A stretch of DNA of 64,000 bases, taken from NCBI GenBank assembly GCA_028876385.1, contig JAGWSF010000234.1, positions 1 to 64,000 on the forward strand, written 5' to 3'. A model generated the notes under the pieces. That model was not told where the DNA came from and did not search any database. It saw only the letters and a list, made by a program, of their open reading frames with translations. Below are positions 40,593 through 48,289 of the stretch, piece by piece (the stretch's first letter is position 1; each line of letters begins with the position of its first letter). The position numbers and the translations under genes are program-made. The stretch is from Acidobacteriota bacterium. GTDB lineage: Bacteria > Actinomycetota > Acidimicrobiia > Acidimicrobiales > Palsa-688.

Positions 40593-41605
40593 CGGGTGAC
40601 TCCTTCGGGGCTACTCGCCCGACCCCCGGGCCGGCCCGGCTGGTCTCCTCCGGTCGGGGCGGCATCCTCGGCGGGGTGGCCGGTCAGGGACAGGAACACG
40701 TCGTCGAGGCTCGGCTCGCGCTGCTGGAGGGCCCGCGCCGTGACCCCGGCGGCGTCGAGCCGGCGCACCACCTCCGACAAGGCGGCGGTCCCGTCCCCGG
40801 CCGGTACCCGCACCACCTCGCCGTCCACCGACGGCGCCTCCCGGCTGACCCCGGCCAGCACCTCGGCCACCCGACCGGCCTCCGCGGCGTTGGCCAGGTG
40901 CACCTCGACCACCGCCCCGCCGAGCTGCTTCTTCAGCTCCGACGAGGTGCCCTCGGCGATGACCCGGCCGTGGTCGACCACGGCGATGCGATGGGCCAGC
41001 CGGTCGGCCTCCTCCAGGTACTGGGTGGTGAGCAGCACCGTGGTGCCGTCGGCCACCAGATCCTCCACCGCGATCCACAGGTCGATCCGGCTGCGCGGAT
41101 CGAGCCCGGTGGTCGGCTCGTCGAGGAACAGCACCGCCGGGTGGGCGACCAGCGCCGCGGCCAGGTCCAGGCGGCGGCGCATCCCCCCCGAGTAGGTCTT
41201 GGCCAGGCGTCCGCCGGCATCGGCCAGCCCGAAGCGCTCGAGCAGCTCACCGGCTCGCACCCGGGCCTCGGCGCGCGACAGATGGCTGAGACGGCCGATC
41301 AGGGTCAGGTTCTCCACGCCCGTCAGCTGCTCGTCGACGGCGGCGAACTGCCCGGCCAGGCCGATGGCCTGGCGCACCTTCTCGGGGTGGCGGACCACGT
41401 CGATACCGGCCACCTCGGCCCGCCCGGAGTCGGGGCGCAGGAGGGTGGTGAGGACGTTGACCAGGGTGGTCTTGCCCGCCCCGTTGGGTCCGAGCAGACC
41501 GAACACGGTGCCCTGCTCCACGCTCAGCGACACCCCGTCGACAGCCCGGACCTCCTCGCCGAAACAGCGCACCAGGTCCTCGGTGACGACAGCGAAATCG
41601 GGCAC
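40589..41605 (-). CDS. ABC transporter ATPase (DrrA-like, daunorubicin-resistance family)
   Basis: 338 aa from GTG 41605, preferred over the ATG at 41641 because AAGGTGG (41612-41618) precedes it. Walker A GPNGAGKTTL near residue 38, Q-loop GQFAAVDEQLTG, signature YSGGMRRRLDLAAALV, Walker B VLFLDEPTTGLDP, and H-loop region replaced by TTQYLEEADRLA as in DrrA proteins (Gln in the switch position). The C-terminal 90 residues form the DrrA-type extension with REPSLDDVFLSLTG. It partners the permease that overlaps it. Confidence 0.94.
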   Translation of the reverse strand: MPDFAVVTEDLVRCFGEEVRAVDGVSLSVEQGTVFGLLGPNGAGKTTLVNVLTTLLRPDSGRAEVAGIDVVRHPEKVRQAIGLAGQFAAVDEQLTGVENLTLIGRLSHLSRAEARVRAGELLERFGLADAGGRLAKTYSGGMRRRLDLAAALVAHPAVLFLDEPTTGLDPRSRIDLWIAVEDLVADGTTVLLTTQYLEEADRLAHRIAVVDHGRVIAEGTSSELKKQLGGAVVEVHLANAAEAGRVAEVLAGVSREAPSVDGEVVRVPAGDGTAALSEVVRRLDAAGVTARALQQREPSLDDVFLSLTGHPAEDAAPTGGDQPGRPGGRASSPEGVTR

Positions 41606-41689
41606 GACCGACCACCTTACCGGCGGCCCCGGAGGTGACACCTCCCATTTGGGCCGGTCGTGCCGGGGGCGGCTGAAGGCCCCGTCCGG

Positions 41690-42892
41690 TCAGCCGGGGG
41701 CGGCGGGGGTGCCGACCGACTCGAGGTAGCGGCGGATGGCCAGCGCCGCGGCGGCGCCCTCGCCCGCCGCCGAGGCGGCCTGCTTGGTGGAACCCGAGCG
41801 GATGTCGCCGGCTGCGAACAGACCGGGGCGAGACGTCTGGAGGCCCATGTCGGTCACCACGAAGCCGAGGGGGTCGACGTCGACCAGGTCGCGCACCAGC
41901 TCGCTGTTGGGGCTGAGCCCGATGAAGACGAACACCCCGTCGGGGGTCAGCTCTGTGGTCTCGCCCGAGGCGGTGTCGGCGACCACCACCGACTGCAGGC
42001 GCTTGTCGCCGCGGAACTCGACCGGCGAGGTCGACGTGCGGACCTCGATGGCGGGGTGCTCGGCGACTTTGGCCGCCACCACCCGGCTGGCCGACAGCTG
42101 GGGATCCTTGGTGACGATGGTGACCTTCTTGGCGAAGCGGGTGAGGAAGATGCTCTCCTCCCCGGCGCTGTTGCCGCCGCCGACCACGAGGACCTCCCCC
42201 TCCCGGTAGAAGGCCCCGTCGCAGGTGGCGCAGAAGTGCACGCCGGCGCCGATGAAGTCCTCCTCGCCGGGGATACCCAGGCGCCGGTAGGTCGATCCCA
42301 CGGCGAGTAGGACGGCCGAGGCCCGGTAGGCGTGGCCGTCGGCGGTCCCCACCTCGTGGTAGCCCCCCGACGCGGTCAGGCCGGTGACCTCCTGGGCCGA
42401 GAGGATCTCCACCCCGAAACGCTCGGCCTGGGCCCGTAGCCGGCCGGCGAACTCGGCGCCGGTGACCCCTTCGGGGAAGCCCGGGAAGTTATCCAGGCGC
42501 TCGGTCACGCCGGCCTGTCCTCCCACCCCCGAGCGTTCGATCACCAACGTGTCGATCCCCTCACGGGCGGCGTACAGCGCGGCGGTGAGGCCGGCCGGGC
42601 CCGACCCGACGACTATCAGGTCGTAGAAGGAGCGGCTGGCCACGGTCGCCAACTCGAGGGCGGCGGCCAGCTCGGCGTTGGACGGCTCGACCAGCGTCCG
42701 GCCGTCGGGGAAGACGATGACCGGGATGATGTGCTTGCCGGAGTTGACCTCCTCGACCACCGCCAGCCCGGCCGGGTCGCGGTCCACGTCGACGAACTCG
42801 TAGCCGACGCGATGGTCCCCGAAGAACTGTTTGGCCCGCTTGCAGTCCGAACACCACGACGTTCCATAGACGGTGATCCCAGGCTGGTCCAT
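41690..42892 (-). CDS. Glutaredoxin-like / thioredoxin reductase fusion
   Basis: A 400-aa flavoprotein. Residues 1-80 are a glutaredoxin/mycoredoxin-like domain with active site TSWCSDCKRA (Cys14 and Cys17) and IPVIVFPDGRTLVEPSN. Residues about 90-395 are a thioredoxin reductase: FAD site IVVGSGPAGLTAALYAAREG, redox pair FCATCDGAFY (about 221-224), NADPH site VVGGGNSAGEESIFL, and FAD-binding FAAGDIRSGSTKQAASAAGE. The reductase has both cysteines and both nucleotide sites, so the fused thiol domain is probably its built-in electron acceptor. It is transcribed with, or just before, the ABC transporter pair (84 bp gap); no functional link is evident. Confidence 0.93.
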   Translation of the reverse strand: MDQPGITVYGTSWCSDCKRAKQFFGDHRVGYEFVDVDRDPAGLAVVEEVNSGKHIIPVIVFPDGRTLVEPSNAELAAALELATVASRSFYDLIVVGSGPAGLTAALYAAREGIDTLVIERSGVGGQAGVTERLDNFPGFPEGVTGAEFAGRLRAQAERFGVEILSAQEVTGLTASGGYHEVGTADGHAYRASAVLLAVGSTYRRLGIPGEEDFIGAGVHFCATCDGAFYREGEVLVVGGGNSAGEESIFLTRFAKKVTIVTKDPQLSASRVVAAKVAEHPAIEVRTSTSPVEFRGDKRLQSVVVADTASGETTELTPDGVFVFIGLSPNSELVRDLVDVDPLGFVVTDMGLQTSRPGLFAAGDIRSGSTKQAASAAGEGAAAALAIRRYLESVGTPAAPG

Positions 42893-42940
42893 GGGCCAGA
42901 GGCTAGCCAGACCGGTCCGCGGCGGCGTCGAGGGGTCGGC

Positions 42941-43399
42941 TCAGCCCAGCCAGAGGTCCGAGGGGTGCAGCCGTATCTCCAGGCGCAGATGCTGCATCCA
43001 CATCTCGGGGGTCGACGCCTGGAGCAGCACGGCCAGCACGGCCCGCATGGATACGATCCCGAGGTCGTCGTCGTCGAAGCGGACCACCAGGTGGCGGACC
43101 TCCTCGTTGAGCATCAGCGCCGCGGCGTCGAGGATGGCGGTGTGGGAGGACACGGCGAGGGGATGGGGGGTCGCCACCGAGGAGACGGGGTCGTCGGCGC
43201 GCCGGCCGGCGACCAGGGCGCGGGTCATGTCCCGCTCGGAGAGGATGGCCTCACCCCGATCGACGAGCACGGCCGAAACCCGGCTCGACTCCATGACCTG
43301 GCCGGCCCGGCTGAGGGTGTCGCGGCCGTCCACCGCGGGGGCCGGGCGGCTCACGATGAGCCCCAGAGGGGAAGCGATCTCGATCACGGGCAACCTCAT
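42941..43399 (-). CDS. Tandem CBS-domain protein
   Basis: A 152-aa stand-alone pair of CBS domains, which usually bind adenine nucleotides: SRVSAVLVDRGEAILSERDM then TRALVAG in the first, VSSHTAILDAAALMLNEEV followed by RHLVVRFDDDDLGIVSMRAV in the second. A C-terminal helix EMWMQHLRLEIRLHP follows. It has no fused enzyme or channel. The nearest neighbour upstream is the GMC oxidoreductase operon, 67 bp away on the same strand, so read-through is possible. A regulatory role is inferred. Confidence 0.88.
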   Translation of the reverse strand: MRLPVIEIASPLGLIVSRPAPAVDGRDTLSRAGQVMESSRVSAVLVDRGEAILSERDMTRALVAGRRADDPVSSVATPHPLAVSSHTAILDAAALMLNEEVRHLVVRFDDDDLGIVSMRAVLAVLLQASTPEMWMQHLRLEIRLHPSDLWLG

Positions 43400-43466
43400 G
43401 GCTCCCAGCCAAACGCTTCGGACCCCGGTCGAACAGGGCAGGAAGACTCGAAATGCCGGATTCCTG

Positions 43467-45152
43467 CTACCGGCCGGCGGCGGCCTCCGGTGCGATGCCC
43501 TGCCGGGACCCGGCCACCAGGTGGTCGGCGCAGCGGGCGGCCAGGGCCATGATGGTCAGCGCCGGGTTGGCCGAACCCTGGGTGGGCAGGACGCTGCCGT
43601 CGGTGACGTAGAGGTTGGGCACGGCGAAGCTGCGCAGGTCGGAGTCCACCACCCCCGACGAGCGGTCGGCGCCCATGCGGCACCCGCCGACCAGGTGGGC
43701 GTAGCGTTTGATGGTCATCACCTCGCTGGCGCCCGCGGCCCGCAGGATGTCCTCCATCACCGACTGGGCGGCGTCCACCAGCTTGGTGTCGTTGTCCCCC
43801 TGGCTGTAGGAGAAGCGGGCGACGGGCAGGCCGTGACGGTCGGTCTCGTCGGCCAGGGTGACGCCGTTCTCGTAGCGGGGCAGGAACTCGCACAGTGCCC
43901 CGAGGGTGGCCCAGTGGACGTAGTCGCGCATGTACTCCCGGAAGACCTGGCCCCAGTGGCCCTGGGCGCCGACATGCTCGGCCCAGGTGATGGGCAGCGG
44001 CGAGACGTTCTGGATGGAGAAGCCCCGCTTGTAGTCCTTGGTGGGGTCGGTCTCGTAGAAGGCCTCGCTCGACACCTCCGGCGGGGGCGCTTTGAACATG
44101 CGGATCTCGTCCTCGAACCGGCCGGCCGTCTGCGGCGCCCCCTGCACCATCACATACCGGCCGACCAGCCCCTCGTCGTTGCCGAGCCCGTCGGGGAACC
44201 GGTTGGTGGCCGACAGCAGAAGCAGTCGGGGGGTTTCGATGGAGTACCCGGCCACGGCCACCATCCGGGCCTTCTGGAAGTGCTCCACCCCGCCGCGGCG
44301 GTACACCACCCCGGTGGCCCGGGCCGGCCCCGGCCCCCGGTCGTCGACGACGACCCGGGTCACCATGCAGTCGGCTCGGACCTCGCCGCCGTGGGCCAGG
44401 GCGTCGGGGATGTGGGTTATCAGGGGGGACGCCTTGGCGTTGACCTTGCAGCCCTGCAGGCAGAACCCCCGGTAGATGCAGTGGGCCCGGTTCCCGAAGC
44501 GGCCGTTGGCGATGGCCACCGGACCGACCCGGGCGTCGATGCCGAGCGCCGCGGCGCCGCGCAGGAAGATCTCGCCGTTGCCTCCGACTGGTTGCGGCGA
44601 GTACCGGTAGCGGTGCGGGTCGCCCCACGGCCAGGGCTGCCCCGACACCGGCAGCTCCTCTTCTATGGCCTGGTAGTAGGGGCGGAGATCCTCGTAGCTG
44701 ACGGGCCAGTCCGCCCCGACACCGTCGCGGCTGGCCGTCTCGAAGTCGGAGGGGTGGAACCGGGGGGTGTAGCCGGCGTAGTGGACCATGGAGCCGCCGA
44801 CGCCGCGACCCGAGTTGTTGGAGCCGAGCGGGACGGGGTCGGCGCCGGCGATGACCCGGGGTTCGGTCCAGTAGAGCCGGTGTGAGCCGGCCTCGTCGCT
44901 CACCCAGTCGGCGTCGGGATCCCAGAACGGGCCGGCGTCGAGGGCGGCGGCCTTCCAGCCGGCCCGGGCCAGGCGCTGCAGCAGCGTGGCCCCCCCGGCG
45001 CCACAACCCACGATCACCACGTCGAGCTCGTCGTCGTCGGCGAAGCGGCGCATGTCGCGCCGCAGACCGTGGTCAGTGCGGGCATCGCCGTCGGGGAGCA
45101 GCCAGGCCGACTCGTTGCGGGCCCGGATGGCCCGGTCACTGAAGCGGGTCAC
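43467..45152 (-). CDS. GMC-family FAD oxidoreductase
   Basis: 561 aa from GTG 45152, overlapping the preceding subunit-3 gene as GTGA. The FAD site VVIVGCGAGGATLLQRLARA is near residue 45, then GGSMVHYAGYTPRFHPSDFE, CIYRGFCLQGCKVNAKAS and VAVAGYSIETPRLLLLS. The GMC C-terminus reads LVGGCRMGADRSSGVVD and YVTDGSVLPTQGSANPALTI. These fit the flavoprotein subunit of gluconate/glucose-type dehydrogenases, which oxidise alcohol groups of sugars or sugar acids. The usual cytochrome c partner is missing; the operon instead has a small membrane protein. No Tat signal is seen, so the complex may be cytoplasmic. Confidence 0.92.
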   Translation of the reverse strand: MTRFSDRAIRARNESAWLLPDGDARTDHGLRRDMRRFADDDELDVVIVGCGAGGATLLQRLARAGWKAAALDAGPFWDPDADWVSDEAGSHRLYWTEPRVIAGADPVPLGSNNSGRGVGGSMVHYAGYTPRFHPSDFETASRDGVGADWPVSYEDLRPYYQAIEEELPVSGQPWPWGDPHRYRYSPQPVGGNGEIFLRGAAALGIDARVGPVAIANGRFGNRAHCIYRGFCLQGCKVNAKASPLITHIPDALAHGGEVRADCMVTRVVVDDRGPGPARATGVVYRRGGVEHFQKARMVAVAGYSIETPRLLLLSATNRFPDGLGNDEGLVGRYVMVQGAPQTAGRFEDEIRMFKAPPPEVSSEAFYETDPTKDYKRGFSIQNVSPLPITWAEHVGAQGHWGQVFREYMRDYVHWATLGALCEFLPRYENGVTLADETDRHGLPVARFSYSQGDNDTKLVDAAQSVMEDILRAAGASEVMTIKRYAHLVGGCRMGADRSSGVVDSDLRSFAVPNLYVTDGSVLPTQGSANPALTIMALAARCADHLVAGSRQGIAPEAAAGR

Positions 45153-45850
45153 GCCCCGAGATCCTCGGCCCCGGCGGGCCGGCGGTGGACGGCCTCGATC
45201 TGTCGGACCCGGCTCTCGAAGCTGACCGGGTCCGAGTCGCGGGCGTCGGGCACCTCCCAGTGCTCCCTTTTTCCCACCCCCAACGCCGAGTAGCCCCGGG
45301 GGTAGGCCGGCCCGCCGAAGCCGATCTCGTTCCACGCCCACGGGTGGGAGTAGAACGCCGTGGCGGCGTAGCGGGTCCACAGGCTCCACACGTGGCCGGC
45401 CGACAGCCCGTGCCACTCGTCGGCGCCGGCCACCTCGCCGATCAGCTCCCCCTGGTCGGCCACGGGCAGCGTGGCGAAACCCTGCCCGTGGCGTTGGCGG
45501 GCGTCGTCGTCGAGCAGAGCCAGGGTCCGCCGCCACGCTACGGTGTCCTCGGGCAGGTCCTCGTAGCGCCAGCCGTCGGTCTGCCCGGTGGCCAGGCGGT
45601 GGTCCACGAGGAGCAGCACCGGCACCTTCGGCTCGTCGTCCTGGGCCAGCAGCCGGTCGAACAGCGCCCCGGCGATCCCCCCCTCGTAGTCGGTGAAGAA
45701 GCTCAGCTCGGGCCCGGGATCGAGGCGGGCCAGGACGGCCCCGGCGGTCACGTCGTCCCAGTACTCGACCTGGTCGAGCACGTCGAACCCGGAGAAACCT
45801 CCCCGGCCGCCGGGGGTGACGCCCCGCCGCCCGGGGGGCCGGAACGGCAT
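45149..45850 (-). CDS. Gluconate 2-dehydrogenase subunit 3 family protein
   Basis: A 233-aa small subunit that normally pairs with a GMC flavoprotein. Typical features: FFTDYEGGIAGALFDRLLAQ, DLPEDTVAWRRTLALLDDDA, then GFATLPVADQGELI, and the C-terminal WTRYAATAFYSHPWAWNEIG followed by FGGPAYPRGY (the 'H-P-x-x-W-x-E-I-G-x-x-G-P-A-Y-P' family end). There is no Tat signal peptide, which most family members possess. Its stop overlaps the GMC start by four bases. Confidence 0.88.
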   Translation of the reverse strand: MPFRPPGRRGVTPGGRGGFSGFDVLDQVEYWDDVTAGAVLARLDPGPELSFFTDYEGGIAGALFDRLLAQDDEPKVPVLLLVDHRLATGQTDGWRYEDLPEDTVAWRRTLALLDDDARQRHGQGFATLPVADQGELIGEVAGADEWHGLSAGHVWSLWTRYAATAFYSHPWAWNEIGFGGPAYPRGYSALGVGKREHWEVPDARDSDPVSFESRVRQIEAVHRRPAGAEDLGA

Positions 45851-46339
45851 CTACCGGTCTCCTTCGCGGCGCAGCAGGGACGCCACCAACCCCATCCCCC
45901 CGACGAGGGCGGCCAGGCCGGGCGCGAACGCCGGTGGCCCCATCTCCAGGTTGTAGCGCCAGTTGGCCAGCCCGCCCGGTTTGCGGGAGATGCCCCGCAG
46001 GTGCAGGAAGGTGCCCTGCATCCCGTTGGCCACCACCAACGCCGAGGTGAGGGGCAGCACCGTCCGGGCGGCCCGCCGGCTGAACACCGCAGCCAGCCCG
46101 GCCGGCACCACGGTGGGGACGATGAACACCGGCCACCACATCATCTTGTTGCCGAAGCTGGCCGAGTCGTGCTCGAAGAAGATCTCGCCGGTCGTCACCA
46201 GGGCGCCGGCCGCGGCGAGCGCCGCCAGGGACCGCTCGAAACGGCCGGTGCGTATGTCGTGGACCGCCTCGGCCACGATGCCGCCCGCCGAGCCGGGTAG
46301 GGCGGCCGCCAGCGCCGGCACGGCCCGCCGTTTCGTCAT
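45851..46339 (-). CDS. Small membrane protein of the GMC/pyruvate-oxidase operon
   Basis: 162 aa from ATG 46339, overlapping the upstream TPP-enzyme stop as ATGA. Four hydrophobic segments: SLAALAAAGALVTTGEIFF, WWPVFIVPTVVPAGLAAVF, LPLTSALVVANGMQGTFLHL and APGLAALVGGMGLVASLL. Charged stretches lie between (FEHDSASFGNKMMWW, RGISRKPGGLANWRYNLEM). No heme-ligand His pair is obvious, so it is not clearly a cytochrome. Placed in the slot where a gluconate dehydrogenase would have its membrane electron-transfer subunit, it may anchor the complex. Confidence 0.8.
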   Translation of the reverse strand: MTKRRAVPALAAALPGSAGGIVAEAVHDIRTGRFERSLAALAAAGALVTTGEIFFEHDSASFGNKMMWWPVFIVPTVVPAGLAAVFSRRAARTVLPLTSALVVANGMQGTFLHLRGISRKPGGLANWRYNLEMGPPAFAPGLAALVGGMGLVASLLRREGDR

Positions 46340-48132
46340 GAGCGGCCGGGGATGATCTCGGCCAGCTTCTGGCGCAGGCCCGTCTTGATGATCTCCATGG
46401 AGTCGGCGTCGCCGTGCATCACCGCCCGCGCCGTCGACACCATCTGGTCGAGGGTGGCGTGGGGGGGGATGGGCGGCACGTTGGGGTCGGTGTGCACGTC
46501 GAGCACGGTGGGCCGGTCGGCGGCCAGAGCCTGGCGCCACGCCCCGGCGATCTGGTCGGGGGCGGTCACCTCGACGGCCCGCAGGCCGATCGAGGCGGCG
46601 AAACCGGCGTAGGACATGTCGGGCAGGGCCTGGGACTCGATGAACTTGGGGGCGCCCTCCATGGCCCGCATCTCCCAGGTCACCTGGTTGAGGTCGTTGT
46701 TGTGCAGCACCGCGATCACGAGGCGGGGATCGGACCACTCCCTCCAGTAGCGGGCGACGGTGAGCAGCTCGGCCATGCCGTTCATCTGCATGGCTCCGTC
46801 GCCGACCAGAGCGATGGCCGGTCGTTCCGGGTGGGCGAACTTGGCCCCGATGACGTAGGGGACGCCCGGACCCATGGTGGCGAGGGTCCCCGACAGGGAG
46901 CCGCGCATACCCGCCCGGAAGCGCAGGTGGCGGGCGTACCAGTTGGCCGCCGACCCCGAGTCGGAAGCGACGATGGCGTTGTCGGGGAGCTGCTCGGACA
47001 GCTCCCAGAACAGCCGCTGCGGGTTCACTGTGGCCTCCAGCCCGCTGTCGAGGTGGGCCTGGCGGCCCATGGTGGCCCACCAGTCGGCTACGTTCTGCTC
47101 GATGCTGTCACGCCACGACCGGTCCTCCTTGCGCTGGAGTCGGGGGATCAGCTCCTTGAGGGCCAGGGCGGCGTCGGCGACCAGGTTCACCTCGTAGGGG
47201 TAACGCAGGCCGATGAAGGTCCCGTCGCGGTCTATCTGGATGGCCCGGGCCTGGTCGAGGCCGGGGAGGAACTGGGTGTAGGGGAAGTTGGAGCCGACCG
47301 TGAGCAGGGTGTCGCAGCCCATCATCATCTCGTAGCTGGGCCGCGAGCCGAGCAGGCCGATCGAGCCGGTCACGAACGGGAGGTCGTCGGCCAGCACGTC
47401 CTTGCCGAGCAGGGCCTTGGCCACCCCGGCGCCGAGGATGTCGGCGACCTCGGCCACCTGGGCGGCCGCCCCCCGGGCCCCCTGGCCGACCAGGATGGCG
47501 ACGCGCTGTCCGGCGTTCAAGATGTCGGCGGCCCGGGCCAGGCCGACCTCGTCGGGGTGGGCCACCGACCAGGACGTCCCGGTGCTGGATGGCACCATCT
47601 TGAACTCGTGGCCGGGTGGGGCGTAGGCCGCTTCCTGCAGGTCCGAGGGGATGATCACGCAGGTGGGCGACGAGGTGGCCATGGCCACCCGGATGGCCCG
47701 GTCGATGAGGTTGGGGAACTGCTCTGGGACGCTTGCCGTCTCCACGAACTGGTGGCAGCAGTCCTTGAAGAGGGAGCCGAGGTCGATCTCCTGCTGGTAG
47801 GAACCGCCGATGGCCGAACGTGACGTCTGGCCCACCAGGGCCACCACGGGGACGTGGTCGAGCTTGGCGTCGTAGAGACCGTTGAGGAGGTGGACGGCGC
47901 CGGGACCGGAGGTGGCGGCGCACACGCCGACGCGCCCGGAGAACTTGGCGTAGCCGACAGCCTCGAAGGCGGCCATCTCCTCGTGGCGGGCCTGCACGAA
48001 CTGCGGTTCGTTGTCGGCCCGGCCCCACGCCGCGAGGAGGCCGTTGATGCCGTCCCCCGGGTAGCCGAACACGTGCTCGACCCCCCACTCCCGCAACCGG
48101 CCCAACACGAAATCTGCCACCGTCGCGCTCAC
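46336..48132 (-). CDS. TPP-dependent pyruvate oxidase-like enzyme
   Basis: 598 aa from GTG 48132, with GAAGGAGG (48138-48145) five bases upstream. Thiamine-diphosphate enzyme of the pyruvate oxidase/acetolactate synthase family. Catalytic Glu in VQARHEEMAAFEAVGYAKFS (about residue 50), GPGAVHLLNGLYDAKLDHVP, central domain VAILVGQGARGAAAQVAEVA, and the TPP-binding motif from GDGAMQMNGMAEL (about 444) to HNNDLNQ about 27 residues later. The family resemblance is closest to pyruvate oxidase/dehydrogenase PoxB, giving acetate or acetyl phosphate, but the exact product is inferred. It is the first gene of a four-gene translationally coupled operon. Confidence 0.88.
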   Translation of the reverse strand: MSATVADFVLGRLREWGVEHVFGYPGDGINGLLAAWGRADNEPQFVQARHEEMAAFEAVGYAKFSGRVGVCAATSGPGAVHLLNGLYDAKLDHVPVVALVGQTSRSAIGGSYQQEIDLGSLFKDCCHQFVETASVPEQFPNLIDRAIRVAMATSSPTCVIIPSDLQEAAYAPPGHEFKMVPSSTGTSWSVAHPDEVGLARAADILNAGQRVAILVGQGARGAAAQVAEVADILGAGVAKALLGKDVLADDLPFVTGSIGLLGSRPSYEMMMGCDTLLTVGSNFPYTQFLPGLDQARAIQIDRDGTFIGLRYPYEVNLVADAALALKELIPRLQRKEDRSWRDSIEQNVADWWATMGRQAHLDSGLEATVNPQRLFWELSEQLPDNAIVASDSGSAANWYARHLRFRAGMRGSLSGTLATMGPGVPYVIGAKFAHPERPAIALVGDGAMQMNGMAELLTVARYWREWSDPRLVIAVLHNNDLNQVTWEMRAMEGAPKFIESQALPDMSYAGFAASIGLRAVEVTAPDQIAGAWRQALAADRPTVLDVHTDPNVPPIPPHATLDQMVSTARAVMHGDADSMEIIKTGLRQKLAEIIPGRS

Positions 48133-48289
48133 CACAACCTCCTTCTCCGACGCCCGGTAGCTACCCACCGGAGGCACCCGTGACAACACCCGGTGGGGCG
48201 GCCCTTGGCGGCCTCCGTTCCACCGGATCCCGGTGTAACCGGCCGATGACGCGCCAATGACGCGCCCCGTTGACTGGAATCTGCGGCCT

